From Calonectria ilicicola (Eukaryota; Ascomycota; Sordariomycetes; Hypocreales; Nectriaceae): DNA of 64,000 nucleotides. Shown piece by piece: positions 11,720 to 22,568 of this stretch. Position 1 is the stretch's first letter. Every line of letters starts with the position of its first letter. The translations under genes and the position numbers were made by a program. The stretch covers positions 372,001-436,000 of the forward strand of contig CP085829.1 of NCBI GenBank assembly GCA_020809705.1, in the 5' to 3' direction. The notes beneath the pieces are model-generated. The model was not told where the DNA came from. It saw nothing but the letters and a program-made list of their open reading frames with translations, and did not search any database.

Positions 11720-12592
11720 TTTTCCCACTTGGGGGCTAATTCATTATCTCCGCGTAGGAATTTATTAGGCGGATCATACGGATATCTCAAGTATTGTTAT
11801 CCTGAATATCTTTCGGGCGATCCTAATATTGGACAGCAAAGTATTCCGTCGTGGTTCGCAGCACGCGATTGTATTCACCCAATGTCAACAATCCTTGCAT
11901 GGCTGGCTTACTAGATGGCGGGGTATTCGTAAGCAATGTCAACAACGGAGGCTTCGGAACCAGTCCCTCTCATCGTCGTAAAACAAAATAAATCAAAATC
12001 ATTCCGGGAATATAATTTACACCTCTAATTATCCAAAAACCTAGAATTCTTCTAGTTTTATTCCACAGATTAAGGTAATGATCCTAGTCTAGCTGAAGTA
12101 CATAGCCACCCAATCTCCAATCTCCAATCTGTCAATGTCAATCAAACGTCACCATGACAGACTTGTGCAAGGTGGGACGTGCATAAACACCCAATTTATG
12201 AACAGAGGATTTATGTGAAACCGTGACGGATTCCTCTTCCCCATGTTCCCATTGGACGTGAAACGGGCGATCTGCAACTCGAGGTCCACATGCAACCCGG
12301 GCGACAAAGGATTGGCTTCTCCTTCCAAGTCTGGCCAGATAGGATGGTATAGTAAGACGTAGTTATAAATAGATGGAGACTTTGGCCGGGGTATTGGCAT
12401 TGCAATTGGCTCTTGCAAAAAGGTTACTGTTGTCTGTGAGACAGATCCCTGTTGCGGCTGTACCAAGCCAATTTCGGAGCGTCTCCGTCGCCCTTCAATT
12501 TAGCCCAGAAAAGTAAGCTGTCAAAGTAAAATAAAATGAACATTGTAACCCAAATCCTCTGTCACCTTTCTCTCTTCACTCATTCTGCAACC
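11720..12592. other. Intergenic and 5' region of the RING gene
   Basis: About 870 bp, AT-rich in the middle. Overlapping minus-strand frames at 12149-12466 show no family pattern and are treated as chance. Confidence 0.45.
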
Positions 12593-14449
12593 ATGGCTTT
12601 TCGAATGCCCCTGCAGTACCCAGTGTTTCCCACTCGCCAGATTGGGGGCATTGGGGGATATCGCTGCAGTCGTGCCGGTTGCCAGTTTGTTGGCTTCTCG
12701 CGTGAGGAAGAACGACTGCATTACCAAACGTTCCCGGGCCATCGCCCGCGATACAAGTGTGAATGGCGCCTGTGCGGTCGCGACTTTGGCACCGATAAGC
12801 GAGCCTACGAGCAGCACACTCTGCCGCCGCCTCTTACTCACCAGGATCTGGATCGCTATACGCATGTGAAGGATAATGGCCAGGTGGTACCCAAATGCAA
12901 CGTTTGTGATCGTCAATTTACCAACCTTCACGAGCTTGCCCGGCACCTTCGTTCAGACTCGGCTCATTCGGGAAATGCGCCGCAGCAGCAACAACCACAG
13001 GAGTATGAATTATTAGAACAACTGGAACAACAGCAGCAGGAGGAGCAGCAGGAGCAGCAACAGCAGCAGCAACACCAACACCAACAGCAGCACCAGCAGT
13101 ATCAGCAACAACAACAGCAGCAGCAGCAACAGCAGCAATACCTACTGCAGCAACAACAATACCAGCTGCAACAACAACAGCAGTACCAGTCGCTTCAGCA
13201 GCATTCACTAAACAACCCTGGATTCGGAACCTATCTCGGCGTGATCAACTTGTTTAGCAGCTCTGGTGCGCTGGTAGCCCCCGCTAATAATGTTGCGTTC
13301 CCCGTGGCATCTCAACCCACAGCCGGCCAGCAGAGACCTGTTTCCGTGCATCCCGCTGGGTATCCCATGGTACCCCAGCCCGCACCCGCCCAGAGCAGGC
13401 CTGTTTCCGTTGCGTATCCCGTGGTCTCTCAACTCGTGTCTCAAGTCGCATCCATCCATCAGAGGCCTGGTTCAGCTAATTCTGCTGCGCAACCTACACC
13501 GAATCGTCAAAGAGCTGCATCCGTCAGTCCCGGTGCATATCCTGCTATATCTCAATCCGCGCCGACTCGCCAGCGACCTGTTTCTAGTTTTGCCTTCACT
13601 CAGCCGTTACCAATTCGACCCCCCCCAGCACCACCGATTGATCGCCGGACTGCAGCATCTAGCCCCGAGGAACCGACCAGCTCGGAAGAACAGCGTAGCC
13701 CCGAGGATCAGCCCAACCTCGAACAACAGCCCAATCCCGAGGCACAAACCATTTCCGAGAATCATTCCAATCCCAAGACACGCCATGGCCCTAAGGAAAA
13801 GCCCAGTCTCGAAAAGCCATCCAAGGCTGAGAAGCGGTCCAGTCCTCTGGACAAGTCCAGTTTGGAGGACCACCCAAGCTCTAGTTCAGATAGGGACACT
13901 AACGATTCACTTAACTCGACCCCGGTATCGACTCCGACGACAGCTCCAAGTAGTGATGAGGGTCCTCCTGCATCAAGCAAGTCCAAGAAGTCAGCACCTA
14001 GGCGTCAACGCAAATTTCTTGCTCCCCGGTCTATTGCTGCTCGCTTGCCAGTTTACGGACCACCCACGCTGCAAGAAGAGCTGGAGAACACGAGGGCTAA
14101 ACTGGAAGCCGCCAATGCAGAAATCCGATGGTCCAAAGTGGATGCTTTGAAGCACAAGCACGTGTTTAACACAGTCAAGGCCAGGCTGGATGCTGCCAAT
14201 GTCCAAATCCAGGACCTCAAGAACACCTTGGAACACCAAGAGTCTCTCCGACAGTGTCCCGTGTGTTTTGAACGCGAGATTGACACTATTGTCAAATGTG
14301 GACACCAGTTTTGTGGGCATTGCATCGAAGAGTGGCAGAAGCAACGCTTCCAATACCAACTATACCAGCCCTGGCAGACGCCCTGCCCATTGTGCCGCAA
14401 GCCCACTGGCAAACCCATTAAAGTCTTCCAGCTTGAAGCGGCTGATTAG
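12593..14449 (+). CDS. C2H2 zinc finger, polyQ and C-terminal RING finger protein
   Basis: A single exon of 618 residues starting at the ATG in a strong context (gcaaccATGGCT). An in-frame ATG 19 codons upstream is less likely. The N-terminal ~120 residues hold Cys/His finger-like units, including YRCSRAGC, YKCEWRLCGRDF and a clear C2H2 finger PKCNVCDRQFTNLHELARHL. A glutamine-rich tract built from CAG/CAA codons lies at 12982-13200, followed by Pro/Ser/Gln-rich, then acidic Ser/Glu-Pro disordered sequence. A coiled-coil-like stretch (ELENTRAKLEAANAEI) precedes the RING finger: CPVCFEREIDTIVKCGHQFCGHC, then CPLCRKP. It is probably an E3 ubiquitin ligase with a nucleic-acid-binding front end. 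The substrate is unknown. Confidence 0.85.
   Translation: MAFRMPLQYPVFPTRQIGGIGGYRCSRAGCQFVGFSREEERLHYQTFPGHRPRYKCEWRLCGRDFGTDKRAYEQHTLPPPLTHQDLDRYTHVKDNGQVVPKCNVCDRQFTNLHELARHLRSDSAHSGNAPQQQQPQEYELLEQLEQQQQEEQQEQQQQQQHQHQQQHQQYQQQQQQQQQQQQYLLQQQQYQLQQQQQYQSLQQHSLNNPGFGTYLGVINLFSSSGALVAPANNVAFPVASQPTAGQQRPVSVHPAGYPMVPQPAPAQSRPVSVAYPVVSQLVSQVASIHQRPGSANSAAQPTPNRQRAASVSPGAYPAISQSAPTRQRPVSSFAFTQPLPIRPPPAPPIDRRTAASSPEEPTSSEEQRSPEDQPNLEQQPNPEAQTISENHSNPKTRHGPKEKPSLEKPSKAEKRSSPLDKSSLEDHPSSSSDRDTNDSLNSTPVSTPTTAPSSDEGPPASSKSKKSAPRRQRKFLAPRSIAARLPVYGPPTLQEELENTRAKLEAANAEIRWSKVDALKHKHVFNTVKARLDAANVQIQDLKNTLEHQESLRQCPVCFEREIDTIVKCGHQFCGHCIEEWQKQRFQYQLYQPWQTPCPLCRKPTGKPIKVFQLEAAD
12982..13204 (+). repeat. 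CAG/CAA microsatellite encoding a polyglutamine tract
   Basis: Mixed CAG and CAA triplets, interrupted by Glu, His, Tyr and Leu codons. The codon mixture limits slippage but the tract is likely length-variable between strains. Confidence 0.9.
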
Positions 14450-15091
14450 ATGCTCTTTGTGGTGCTGAAAGCGGTCCAAAAGGCTACTCCATCTTTCGTT
14501 TTCTTTTTCCTTCTTTCCTCCCTTTCTTTTCTTTATCTTGTTCCTTTTTTTTCTTCCTATTTTTTTTTACCCAAATAGATGTGGATCAGCTTGCAAGTCG
14601 CAATACTTGCAGTACCACACACTTGTATAATACCACTACGCGGTCACGATTACGCGGTAATGATTGTATATTTTATTGCATCCTACGGGATGCGATCGAC
14701 CGAGTGTATAGAACGGGGGCGAATCTGGCTGTTTTGAGGAACGGAATAGACTTATATATGGAGAGCGACTAGGATAGATATACCCAGCCTCATAAAATCG
14801 AAAAAATGATAAGGATAGGAGGAGGGTAGTTCGGGAGCTTCATAGGGGGGATAGCGTTGTAGCATAGTTGATTGTTATTTTGGTCTGGGTGTGTGAGGAA
14901 GACCAACACATATGTATAATACTGATTGTATCGACCACCTCTGTGACTGCTTTGTTCCTGGGAAATCCCGGGTGAGCCCACTACCTGTTAAGTAGATATG
15001 AATGGCCATGTTTAGAGCATCAGTCTATCCATCATTTTCCTATGTGCTAACGAACCACCCACGGCTTGCAAAATTCTTTTTGTGTTCAAGG
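14450..15091. other. Intergenic with a pyrimidine-rich tract
   Basis: 14494-14570 is almost entirely C/T on the plus strand, just after the RING gene stop. The rest has no recognisable gene. Confidence 0.5.
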
Positions 15092-16074
15092 TTAGTTCAC
15101 GAAAAAACCACCAGTTATTCTTCCATCAGGCCATACAGTTGGTAAATGGTCCTGGACATTATAACGCACGAGGCTGACGTCGCAATCATCTTCTACTTCT
15201 GTTTGGACGTCCTCCACCACACCGTCGATAGTTCGTTTGACGATTCCTGTAATAGTTCCTTCAACAGTTCCTTCGCCAAGGAATTCGAATCCCACACTCT
15301 CCAACAAAGCGGCCCCCGAACCTGAGCAGAACCCTCCCTGATCAACCCGATCGATCAATGCGAGATGTACACCCCATCAAGCTAGCTTGGAGCCGTGCCC
15401 GCAACGCTGGTAAGCTGGATGAACTGCTAGTAATTCGACAAAATTGGCGTCCTTGAAGTATCTAGATACGCCTTCTGAGTACTCTAATACAAGGGCAGAG
15501 AAATGGTTTAGAACTTACTTTTCCTTTGAAGACTCGCAAAAGTTTCTCATCCCGGCTTGCCTTGCTAGATTCATGCTTGTGACTTGGAGCTCGGGAAAGT
15601 CTGGAAGATCGCCTTGTATCTAGTTTAGCTTGGGCGAGATTAACACGCAAGTTGAATATTTGACCCACCCTGGGGAACTGGGAGCGTTCCATAGCGATTC
15701 GAATTTGATTCAAGGCACCAAACTCCGATTCCAACGATGACATCCTTGTTAGTATCTGGCGGCGTCCAACCAGTTGGACCAAGTTTCCTCGCGACTCTCT
15801 TAGAAAGCTCTTCGGGGTTGTAATTGTCAAAAGTGACGAGGACAATGTGTTCTGGGCTTGCAAGGAGTCTTTTAAGTTCGTGGAAAAAGTGAGCAAAAAT
15901 TCGTTTGTAATTGCCTTTGTAGCGGGGATATTCCCAGAGGAATTGTTCATCGTTTATGAATGCTGTGGTGCAGACTATGGCCATTCTAGCAATTTCATCA
16001 TATCGAGCCAAGCGCAACTCCCCAAAGGAGGGGAGAGGCTCAAGTTCAAGAGCAGAAAGGGGCATATTTCCCAA
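15092..16074 (-). pseudogene. GNAT-type N-acetyltransferase, interrupted by an in-frame stop
   Basis: The first exon begins MGNMPLSALELEPLPSFGELRLARYDE and runs to IGVWCLESN. A 49-bp intron (gtgggt...gctaaactag) leads to RRSSRLSRAPSHKHE, a second short intron follows at KGK, then FVELLAVHPAYQRCGHGS, the acetyl-CoA-binding region (motif A) of GNAT enzymes. Six residues later, after KLA, an in-frame TGA precedes WGVHLALIDRVDQ. The family usually has Arg here, so CGA to TGA is likely. The C-terminal segment LLESVGFEFLGEG is still conserved. The second intron is unusually short (35-37 bp), which adds doubt. Original substrate is unknown; fungal members of this type acetylate small molecules. Confidence 0.6.
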
Positions 16075-16089
16075 AGATTATATAGCTAA

Positions 16090-16787
16090 TACGCTTGTGG
16101 TGCGGCTGAATGGAACCCTATATATTAGGTTGTGATGCATGGGCTAATAATTTGAACGGAGTGTGGTTGTAGATTAGTTTCTTTAAGTAGAAAAGTAAAG
16201 GGCTGAATCTTTCTAAATTCAAAGTGATTAATTCCAAATAAAGCTATACTATTGTTCCTTCATTCAGTGATTGCTCGCATTATATATTTGGAAGGTGAAA
16301 TGGAGTATATGGCGATGCAATCAATTCACAGTAATTCCAGAAAGCACGGTTTCCAATGCACGCACACCAAGAGGAATCAACAGTGATGTAAAATATACCC
16401 AATGATACCTCGTTAGATTCGAAAACGGTAGTAACATGGTGGGAAAATGTTTAGGTTGTACTATTCCGTTAAAATAAATGCATGGGGTAGCAAGCACCCA
16501 TGAAGAGCTCTATTGATCATTTCATATCCTCTTGGATAACCAAGTGTTTTAGAATGCACAATCAAAGACTCAGAACAAGACATATTATATTTCGTAGACT
16601 GTGAATTGAGAAACCAAAATTACATGCTACTACCCCGTGTTCGCTTTTGCCCAGCTGTAATCAATGATATATCCTCCTCGCCGAAACAATAAAACACAAA
16701 ACATATTCAAATCGTGATTGCAGTAGTGATAAAAGGGACGCATAAATTAGTACATTCGTTTTTCAGAAAACCAAAACTCCCGCCAAG
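16090..16787. other. AT-rich intergenic, no gene seen
   Basis: About 700 bp of AT-rich sequence without an open frame of note. Confidence 0.5.
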
Positions 16788-17660
16788 TTATAACTCCAGC
16801 TCATTTAGTGGCACACCTGCCCAAGGAGGATTGTCGTCGAGGAAGGCAATGGATGCATCTCCGCGCGGATGACAGACGACGTCCCACAGCCCGCACACAT
16901 CATTCTCAGAGGTGATATATTCCTTCAAAACTGGCATTTTGGGGCCTTTAGGGAATGGTGGACATTGGCAGAAGCCATATTCAGTGCTGCATGAGAACTG
17001 GTGTTGTAATTCTATGTCAGAGATCTCAGTGAAGTTGTCACTGAGCCATTGACGATAAGCGCGCTCTCTCTCAATATATGATGCAATCTTTTCCATGTCG
17101 ATTCTGCCTTGATGCTCCATCCACTTTCCAATCATTAGACTCCAGGAATTCAAAGCAGTCTGCCCATCGAATTGGAATTGTGAGCGAGCAAGGGCTGGAA
17201 GCGGCACCATGCCTTCCATGCAACGGAGATGATAGTATTCTGGCTGAAGCCCCTGGCCTCTTTCAAGAGATATGCGATACTTGTCTAGAATTTCAGCCGC
17301 ATACAATCCATCGGTAGAGCCATACAGGCACCCTGCTGCGCGACATCGCGCTTTGCAAGGGTCTGACTGTGGCGTGGGCTGTAATAACAGCACAGTGTGG
17401 GGACTCGATTTCAGTAAGTTGAGAAGTATTTCTCCGTCTTCTCTAAGTCGTTCTTCTGGAGCAAGGCCATTTTCCCGCTGCGTGATGGCATCAAACTCTA
17501 CAGTCAACGCTCGAGCTCTCTTGACAAACTCTTCAGGATTGGTTCGCGTCGCCCTCTGCTGCTGCTGGCGCCACTCTGGGACCCATGCAGAGTTGAAGCG
17601 CTCTAGAACATCTGGCGACGTGGGCGACAGAGGTCGCTTTGAGCCTGCATGACAACCCAT
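16788..17660 (-). CDS. Hypothetical protein, 290 residues
   Basis: Intronless frame from an ATG (MGCHAGSKRPLSPTSPD) to a stop at 16788. I do not recognise the family. The N-terminus is basic and Ser/Pro-rich (a possible nuclear localisation patch, KRPLSP). The middle is helical and acidic and carries a Cys cluster (CKARCRAAGC). A helical region with EYYHLRCMEGMVPLP follows, then a Cys-containing C-terminal part (CSTEYGFCQCPPFPKGP). The spaced Cys residues could bind metal. No signal peptide or membrane segment is seen. Codon use looks coding and the opposite-strand frames are shorter. Confidence 0.65.
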   Translation of the reverse strand: MGCHAGSKRPLSPTSPDVLERFNSAWVPEWRQQQQRATRTNPEEFVKRARALTVEFDAITQRENGLAPEERLREDGEILLNLLKSSPHTVLLLQPTPQSDPCKARCRAAGCLYGSTDGLYAAEILDKYRISLERGQGLQPEYYHLRCMEGMVPLPALARSQFQFDGQTALNSWSLMIGKWMEHQGRIDMEKIASYIERERAYRQWLSDNFTEISDIELQHQFSCSTEYGFCQCPPFPKGPKMPVLKEYITSENDVCGLWDVVCHPRGDASIAFLDDNPPWAGVPLNELEL

Positions 17661-18345
17661 CTGGTGGTCTCATGAAGGTCGTTGCAAAGTCAAAAAAGGA
17701 GAGTGAGATGGACAGATAACTTTGTGCAACTTAACAAATGAGACACGCAGGGATCAAGGTTCAATGAATGATTTGGTAAGCAGATGCTTGACAGGGGTGT
17801 GTGTCTCAAAATGGGGCTTGGACCCAAATCGTGGTGCAAGTAATCACAGGGCTTGGACCACGTAAGATGACCTTGGGCGTGGAATACATAGATCTACTGT
17901 TGTAGAGGCGATTTGAATGTCTTTCAACTCTGATATGAAGATAAAAGTTTGATAATTTCAATGTTCCAGCAATCACATCTTAACAAATTGTGCCCTCGGA
18001 AGTTTCTTATGAATTCCCTTATCGCCTACCATTTTGGGTAAAGAGTTTGTACGCACGTACTGGTGGCGGCCACCGTCCTTGCGCACAATGTAATGCGTGG
18101 CTACAGTTGATAAGCTGTGCCCCTCGGGGGTTTGTCACCGTGCGCTGGCCCACAGCTTCAGGTTCTCCCTTGGGTTAGAACAGGGTTGTGGAGGCGGAGG
18201 AATGCAGCGTGTACCGCGTAGTTCCTCTTGGGTTGATGTAAATAGCCGAATAGCCAAATACTTGAATTGACACAATTATACGAATTCCCCTATCGCTGTC
18301 GCCGTCCTCTTACGGTTCTAGACTCGAGTTTTTCGAGCATACTTC
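17661..18345. other. Intergenic, no gene seen
   Basis: About 685 bp between the hypothetical gene start and the AAA relic stop. A 62-codon plus-strand frame at 17990 has no recognisable features. Confidence 0.45.
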
Positions 18346-19410
18346 TCATCGCAGCATCTCCTCCCTGGCCCACTTCTCATCGCTATGGCCCCTTATTGAA
18401 TTAAGGTAACTGTTGAAATCAGAACTGGTCTTTATCGCTTGGCTCAAATGCTTCCAGTCTAATCTCTCCTGGCTATGTTTCGCTAGCTGGCGTGCTGTAA
18501 GAAGAGCATTCCGAATTTGTCTACCATTCATCTTCTCACGAGCCAAGTCATCGAGCCGTCTTTCGAATTCAGATATATTGGCATTTTCATTCGAGTCTTC
18601 CATCATTTCAAAAAAGTTCTTCCAGATTTTCTTGCGTGATACTGTTGAGAGAGTATCATAGTGAACTGCAACTTGAATTCGTGACTTGAATGCTTCATCA
18701 AAGGTGCCAACTCTGTTGGATGTGAGAATCAATATTCCCTCGTAGTATTCAAGGATACGCAGAAACACTAATACTCAAGTAAGCTTGATTAGATAGTATC
18801 AGACCGTTAAATACATACCCGAAACCAAACTGTTTCTCTGTAAATCTGCAATAGATCTTTCTTCCAAGAAGACATCAGCTTCATCAAGTAATAGGACTTG
18901 GCAAAATTAGCAATTTATTCGATATCTTCTAAGAGAGCATAAATCATACCACAATCCCAAATCTTCCCTAAGTATAGGACTGATTGAAGGTATTTCTCTA
19001 CGGCTGCTGCTTCTGTGCCTATGTCGCCGCATGTGACTCGATAGAGGGGCTTCTCAGCGATTTCGGCCACACTATAAAAAGAATACTGGTGAGTACAAAG
19101 ATAATATCCAATATATTGAAAACATACCTTTCCGCTGTCAAGGTCTTCCCTGTTCCAGGGCTTCCATGCAGAAGAACTATTAGACCGTTCCCTTTCCCTG
19201 TGATAATGTCGTCGATTCGTATATTATAGAGGTTATTGTGTCCCCGGAATCAAATCTGAGAGAATTGGGCGCTAATACACATTCATCCTCTAGCCATTTT
19301 TGACGTTTATTCCAAGAATAACCCTGAATACGTGTCATTAGTTTGGGGTACCTTTCAGTTTCTTTTTGAAGTAAGAGAAAGTCAATATTATTGTATAGCT
19401 TAATTCTTGA
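18346..19410 (-). pseudogene. 5'-truncated AAA+ ATPase of the large fungal family
   Basis: Exons joined by short introns give the P-loop GKGNGLIVLLHGSPGTGKT, then AEKPLYRVTCGDIGTEA, the Walker B segment VLLLDEADVFLEERS, sensor 1 ILILTSNRVGTFDEAF, an arginine (SRIQVAVHY), and the small domain ending DEKWAREEMLR. That is a complete AAA module in the order seen in fungal proteins of about 600-700 residues. Upstream, only a short fragment (YPKLMTRIQGYS...) remains. It is out of frame with the P-loop exon near 19245 and is cut off near 19410, where a different truncated gene starts on the other strand. The large N-terminal region of the family is missing, so I treat it as a broken gene. Confidence 0.7.
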
Positions 19411-20721
19411 CTAACACACTGTTGGCTGTTTTAAATCACGAGGAGCTTCTTGTGGAGATTGCAAAGGCAATCTCACGCATCGCTGAAGTTCTTCCACGGG
19501 CAGAATTACATATTGGGCTGTATCCAACTGAAGCGATTCAAAAAGCTGTGTCTATGGTTTATGTGAAGATCATAGAATTTAGCATCAGGGCGATTAGGTG
19601 GTACAAAAGAGGCAAATTATCCCACTCTGTTTCGTCCATCATCAAGCCTTTTCGACTCTCATTCAAAGATATTGTCGATGAGATCTGGGAACGCTCACGC
19701 AAGGTCGATGAATTAGCCAATACTGCAGAAAAGGCTGAGATAAGAGATCTTCACATAGCCGTCCGTGGGCTGAGCCAAAAGTTTGATCAAATGATGGGTT
19801 AGTACATTGACGAATCGAGAGAAACTTTTATGAAACAGATAAATAAAGCTGACTATATAATCAGCATACCAATCTCAAATTATTTTCAACCAGAACCAGT
19901 TCTTCCACAATAATTACCGCGAGGAAATCGCATGTTTGTTCTTGGAGAATATAGTAGTGCCAAACAATAGTTTGGTTTTCTGTCGATCTTTGAGAAACCG
20001 GAGGAGGCGGAAGATGCCCACCTCACTCTCCTTACCTGAGCTTGTCAAACTAAGGCTTTGGCTCTCAGACCCCTTGTCATCACTACTCCTTGCCCGATAC
20101 CAGGGGATAAGGACGAGCGCGCTCGACTTTGCTATCGATTTCCTTGATGCTGTGCTCAATGCAGAGTACCCTGCAGCCTGGGCGTTACAATCTGGTAGCG
20201 AGGACGACCTCTCACTTCAATCTGTCAAAGGTATCTTGATGTCACTAGTGAAACAGGTGCTAGATATATCTCCTGGAATTCTTAGCGAAGGGGTCGATCC
20301 TCTCCGAATACAGCACTTCAGATCCGCATCCACGGTGCCTCATTGGTTTAAAATCCTTGAGAGATGTCTGACTAAAATTCCTAAACTAATTCTCATTTTC
20401 GATTTGAGGTTGATTGAGATGGCAATTCAACGTGAAAACTGCGAAAATGTTTTGAACATAAGTGACTTTGTCCTTAATATTCAGAAAATGGCTCAATCTC
20501 GGGGAAGGGGTGGATTAAAGATATTAACTGTTTCATGGGACTTTGACACATCTCCCTTAGAAAACACCGGAGAGATTTTTGGAAGGTATCAAATTTTTAC
20601 GGACAGAGGCCGAAGGCTGCAGAGGCTTCTGAGACAACCAAAATATCGGGATACGTTTAAGCGGCGAAATGCAACCTACCCAGAGAAATTGAGCTCAGCC
20701 GTACGGTCATTAGATAGTTAG
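19407..20721 (+). pseudogene. 5'-truncated DUF7708-type protein (NLR-associated family)
   Basis: The frame opens with no ATG, directly inside a conserved domain: HEELLVEIAKAISRIAEVLPR, YPTEAIQKAVSMVY, AEIRDLHI. This is the C-terminal half of the domain I know as DUF7708, which stands at the N-terminus of fungal NLR-like and ankyrin proteins; its first half is absent. A TAG at 19800-19802 (after QMMG) interrupts the frame, and a frameshift precedes the second part near 19936. That part (LRNRRRRKMPT, WALQSG, ILIFDLRLIEM) matches the downstream domain of the same family and ends normally at 20721. Truncation, stop and frameshift together indicate a pseudogene. Confidence 0.65.
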
Positions 20722-21110
20722 CATAAGCTAAATATGTCAATATCGAAAAGGCGCTGACGTCTACTTTATCGTTCGATTATTGTATTACATGTAAAATATG
20801 CTTGTATAGTACGCACTCATCCGGCACAATCATATTGGCGCTTCCTCCACTATGGAACAAGTAGTTTCCCATCGGCGACCTCAAATCCCGGTCCTCTTGG
20901 CTGCCTTCGTATTTTCTGGGACTGAAGTTGTCCAATCTATTTTATAAATACAACATGAAAACGCTAAGCTTCAAGAATCTCAGTAATAATCAACTGTCTG
21001 AAGGAATAAGCTATGCGGTATGTCCTAAACATACCCCATGCCTGATGTTTAAAATGCAATGGCTGGGATATTTGGATCGTAAGAACGTATTTTTACAGTA
21101 TACAGGCATT
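20722..21110. other. 3'-3' intergenic, no gene seen
   Basis: About 390 bp between two convergent stops. A 69-codon frame at 20928 has no family features. Confidence 0.45.
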
Positions 21111-22568
21111 CTAGGTTGGCGGAATGTTGGAGTTTGAAGTCTTGACGATATTATTCAGACACCAGACTTGGAACTCGCCAAAGCAATCACCACAGGTGCG
21201 CGAGGGAGTAGCAGTAGGGTTGAAATTGGCATCCTGGTCGAGAGGAACACGGAAATTTGAATGCTTGTCACAGAAGATGTTACCACATTTGCGGCAATGG
21301 TGTCTGCGAGTAAAATAATTAAAAGAGCGCTTGCAAGTGATCTCACCGCAATAGAAAGACTCGGTGTCATGCTGCATTTTTGTTAGTCGGCGCTCTAGTT
21401 GAAACAGGTATAAGTAATCCCACCTTCCAGTGCCTCCGGGTGGGTAGACCCGTGACTTTGGGGAGCGACAGACCTGGGCGACAGCCATTGCGAGTACTGC
21501 CTTGGTTGTGATCATTTGAATCGGGAATGGCCTCGGATGCGTTGGTATGAGTCGTGCTGATGGCGACTCGCCGTGTTTGTACCCAGTCCTCCTCTTCGTC
21601 GATGTTCTTTTTCAAGGGTGCCAAGGACTGATCTAGTGAATTTCTTGGGCTATTGCTTGCTCCTATGGCTGCTCGGAGCCGAGAGGCAAAGCCATCACTT
21701 TTCGATTGGGGCGAAGAACTGCGAAAGCCAGTGGCATGGTTGTTTGTTTGCTGTGGTGGTTCCGCTCCTTGGTCGTAATCATCATATTCACTATCACCAG
21801 TCCAGGTGCGAGCATGGTTTACAAATTGGCTGAACTGCATGCTCATAACCTTCTTGCCTTTTGTTTTGGCTTGTGGTGGATGGGAAACACCGCTATCGAT
21901 ACTCCCAAATGACGACGCGAGTGAATGTGATGGACTGGCGGCAGCAGAGAAATGGCCTAAATCTTCAATTTGGAAGTGGTCAGGGGGGGTGCTTCCAAGA
22001 TCTATATCTTCGTACGTCCTGATAAGATTTACGGTCAGGCTGTCGGTTGTGTAGGCACGGACTCGCTCTCCCGGTTTGCCTGCAGCATTGAGAACCTCAA
22101 TTTGCTGTTCCAATCCTTTGAGCATGCTGCTTGGGAGCTCGCCAACATCGGAGTTATCCTCTTCCTTGGGGAATAGTTTGGCGGTTGCTGATATAATCTC
22201 ATTGGCTATGAATAAAGCCTCGGTCATTGCCTCAAACTTTACCGCTTGCTATCAGGAGACAGCGCATTAGTACACTGGCGAAACCGACCGAACCGAGCGC
22301 TAGGGAGGCAAACCTCATAGATCAATTTCCAGTACGCTGGCAGAAGAACTTGACTCTTAATATAGTCACTAGCAGCCCATATCTTAATTTGAAATCGCCA
22401 ATCCTGCAACTTCCTGATTTCGCGCTCTAGGCTATTTTCGAGTTCCCGTCTCTGACTTGGGCTATTTAACAAACCAATGCGGTTGTGAATGGCCTCGAAC
22501 GAGGCGACACCTGCAACCACTTTTTCGAAGCATTTGTCGACTTCTTGCTGCAGTTTGATTGTCGCCAT
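21111..22568 (-). CDS. FYVE zinc-finger protein with an N-terminal helical domain resembling Not3
   Basis: Exons 22314-22568, 21424-22248 and 21111-21371 are in phase and give 446 residues from ATG 22568 (MATIKLQQEVDKC). The first ~110 residues are helical: KLQQEVDKCFEKVVAGV, LENSLEREIRKLQDWR, QIKIWAASDYIK. This resembles the N-terminal coiled coil of CCR4-Not subunits Not3/Not5. A Ser/Gln-rich linker follows. The C-terminal ~75 residues are a FYVE finger: FYCGEITCKRSF, the signature TRRHHCRKCGNIFC, DKHSNF, and a final CGDCF. FYVE domains bind phosphatidylinositol 3-phosphate, so it probably acts at endosomes or the vacuole. Yeast and fungal vacuolar-sorting FYVE proteins are the nearest role. 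Confidence 0.85.
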
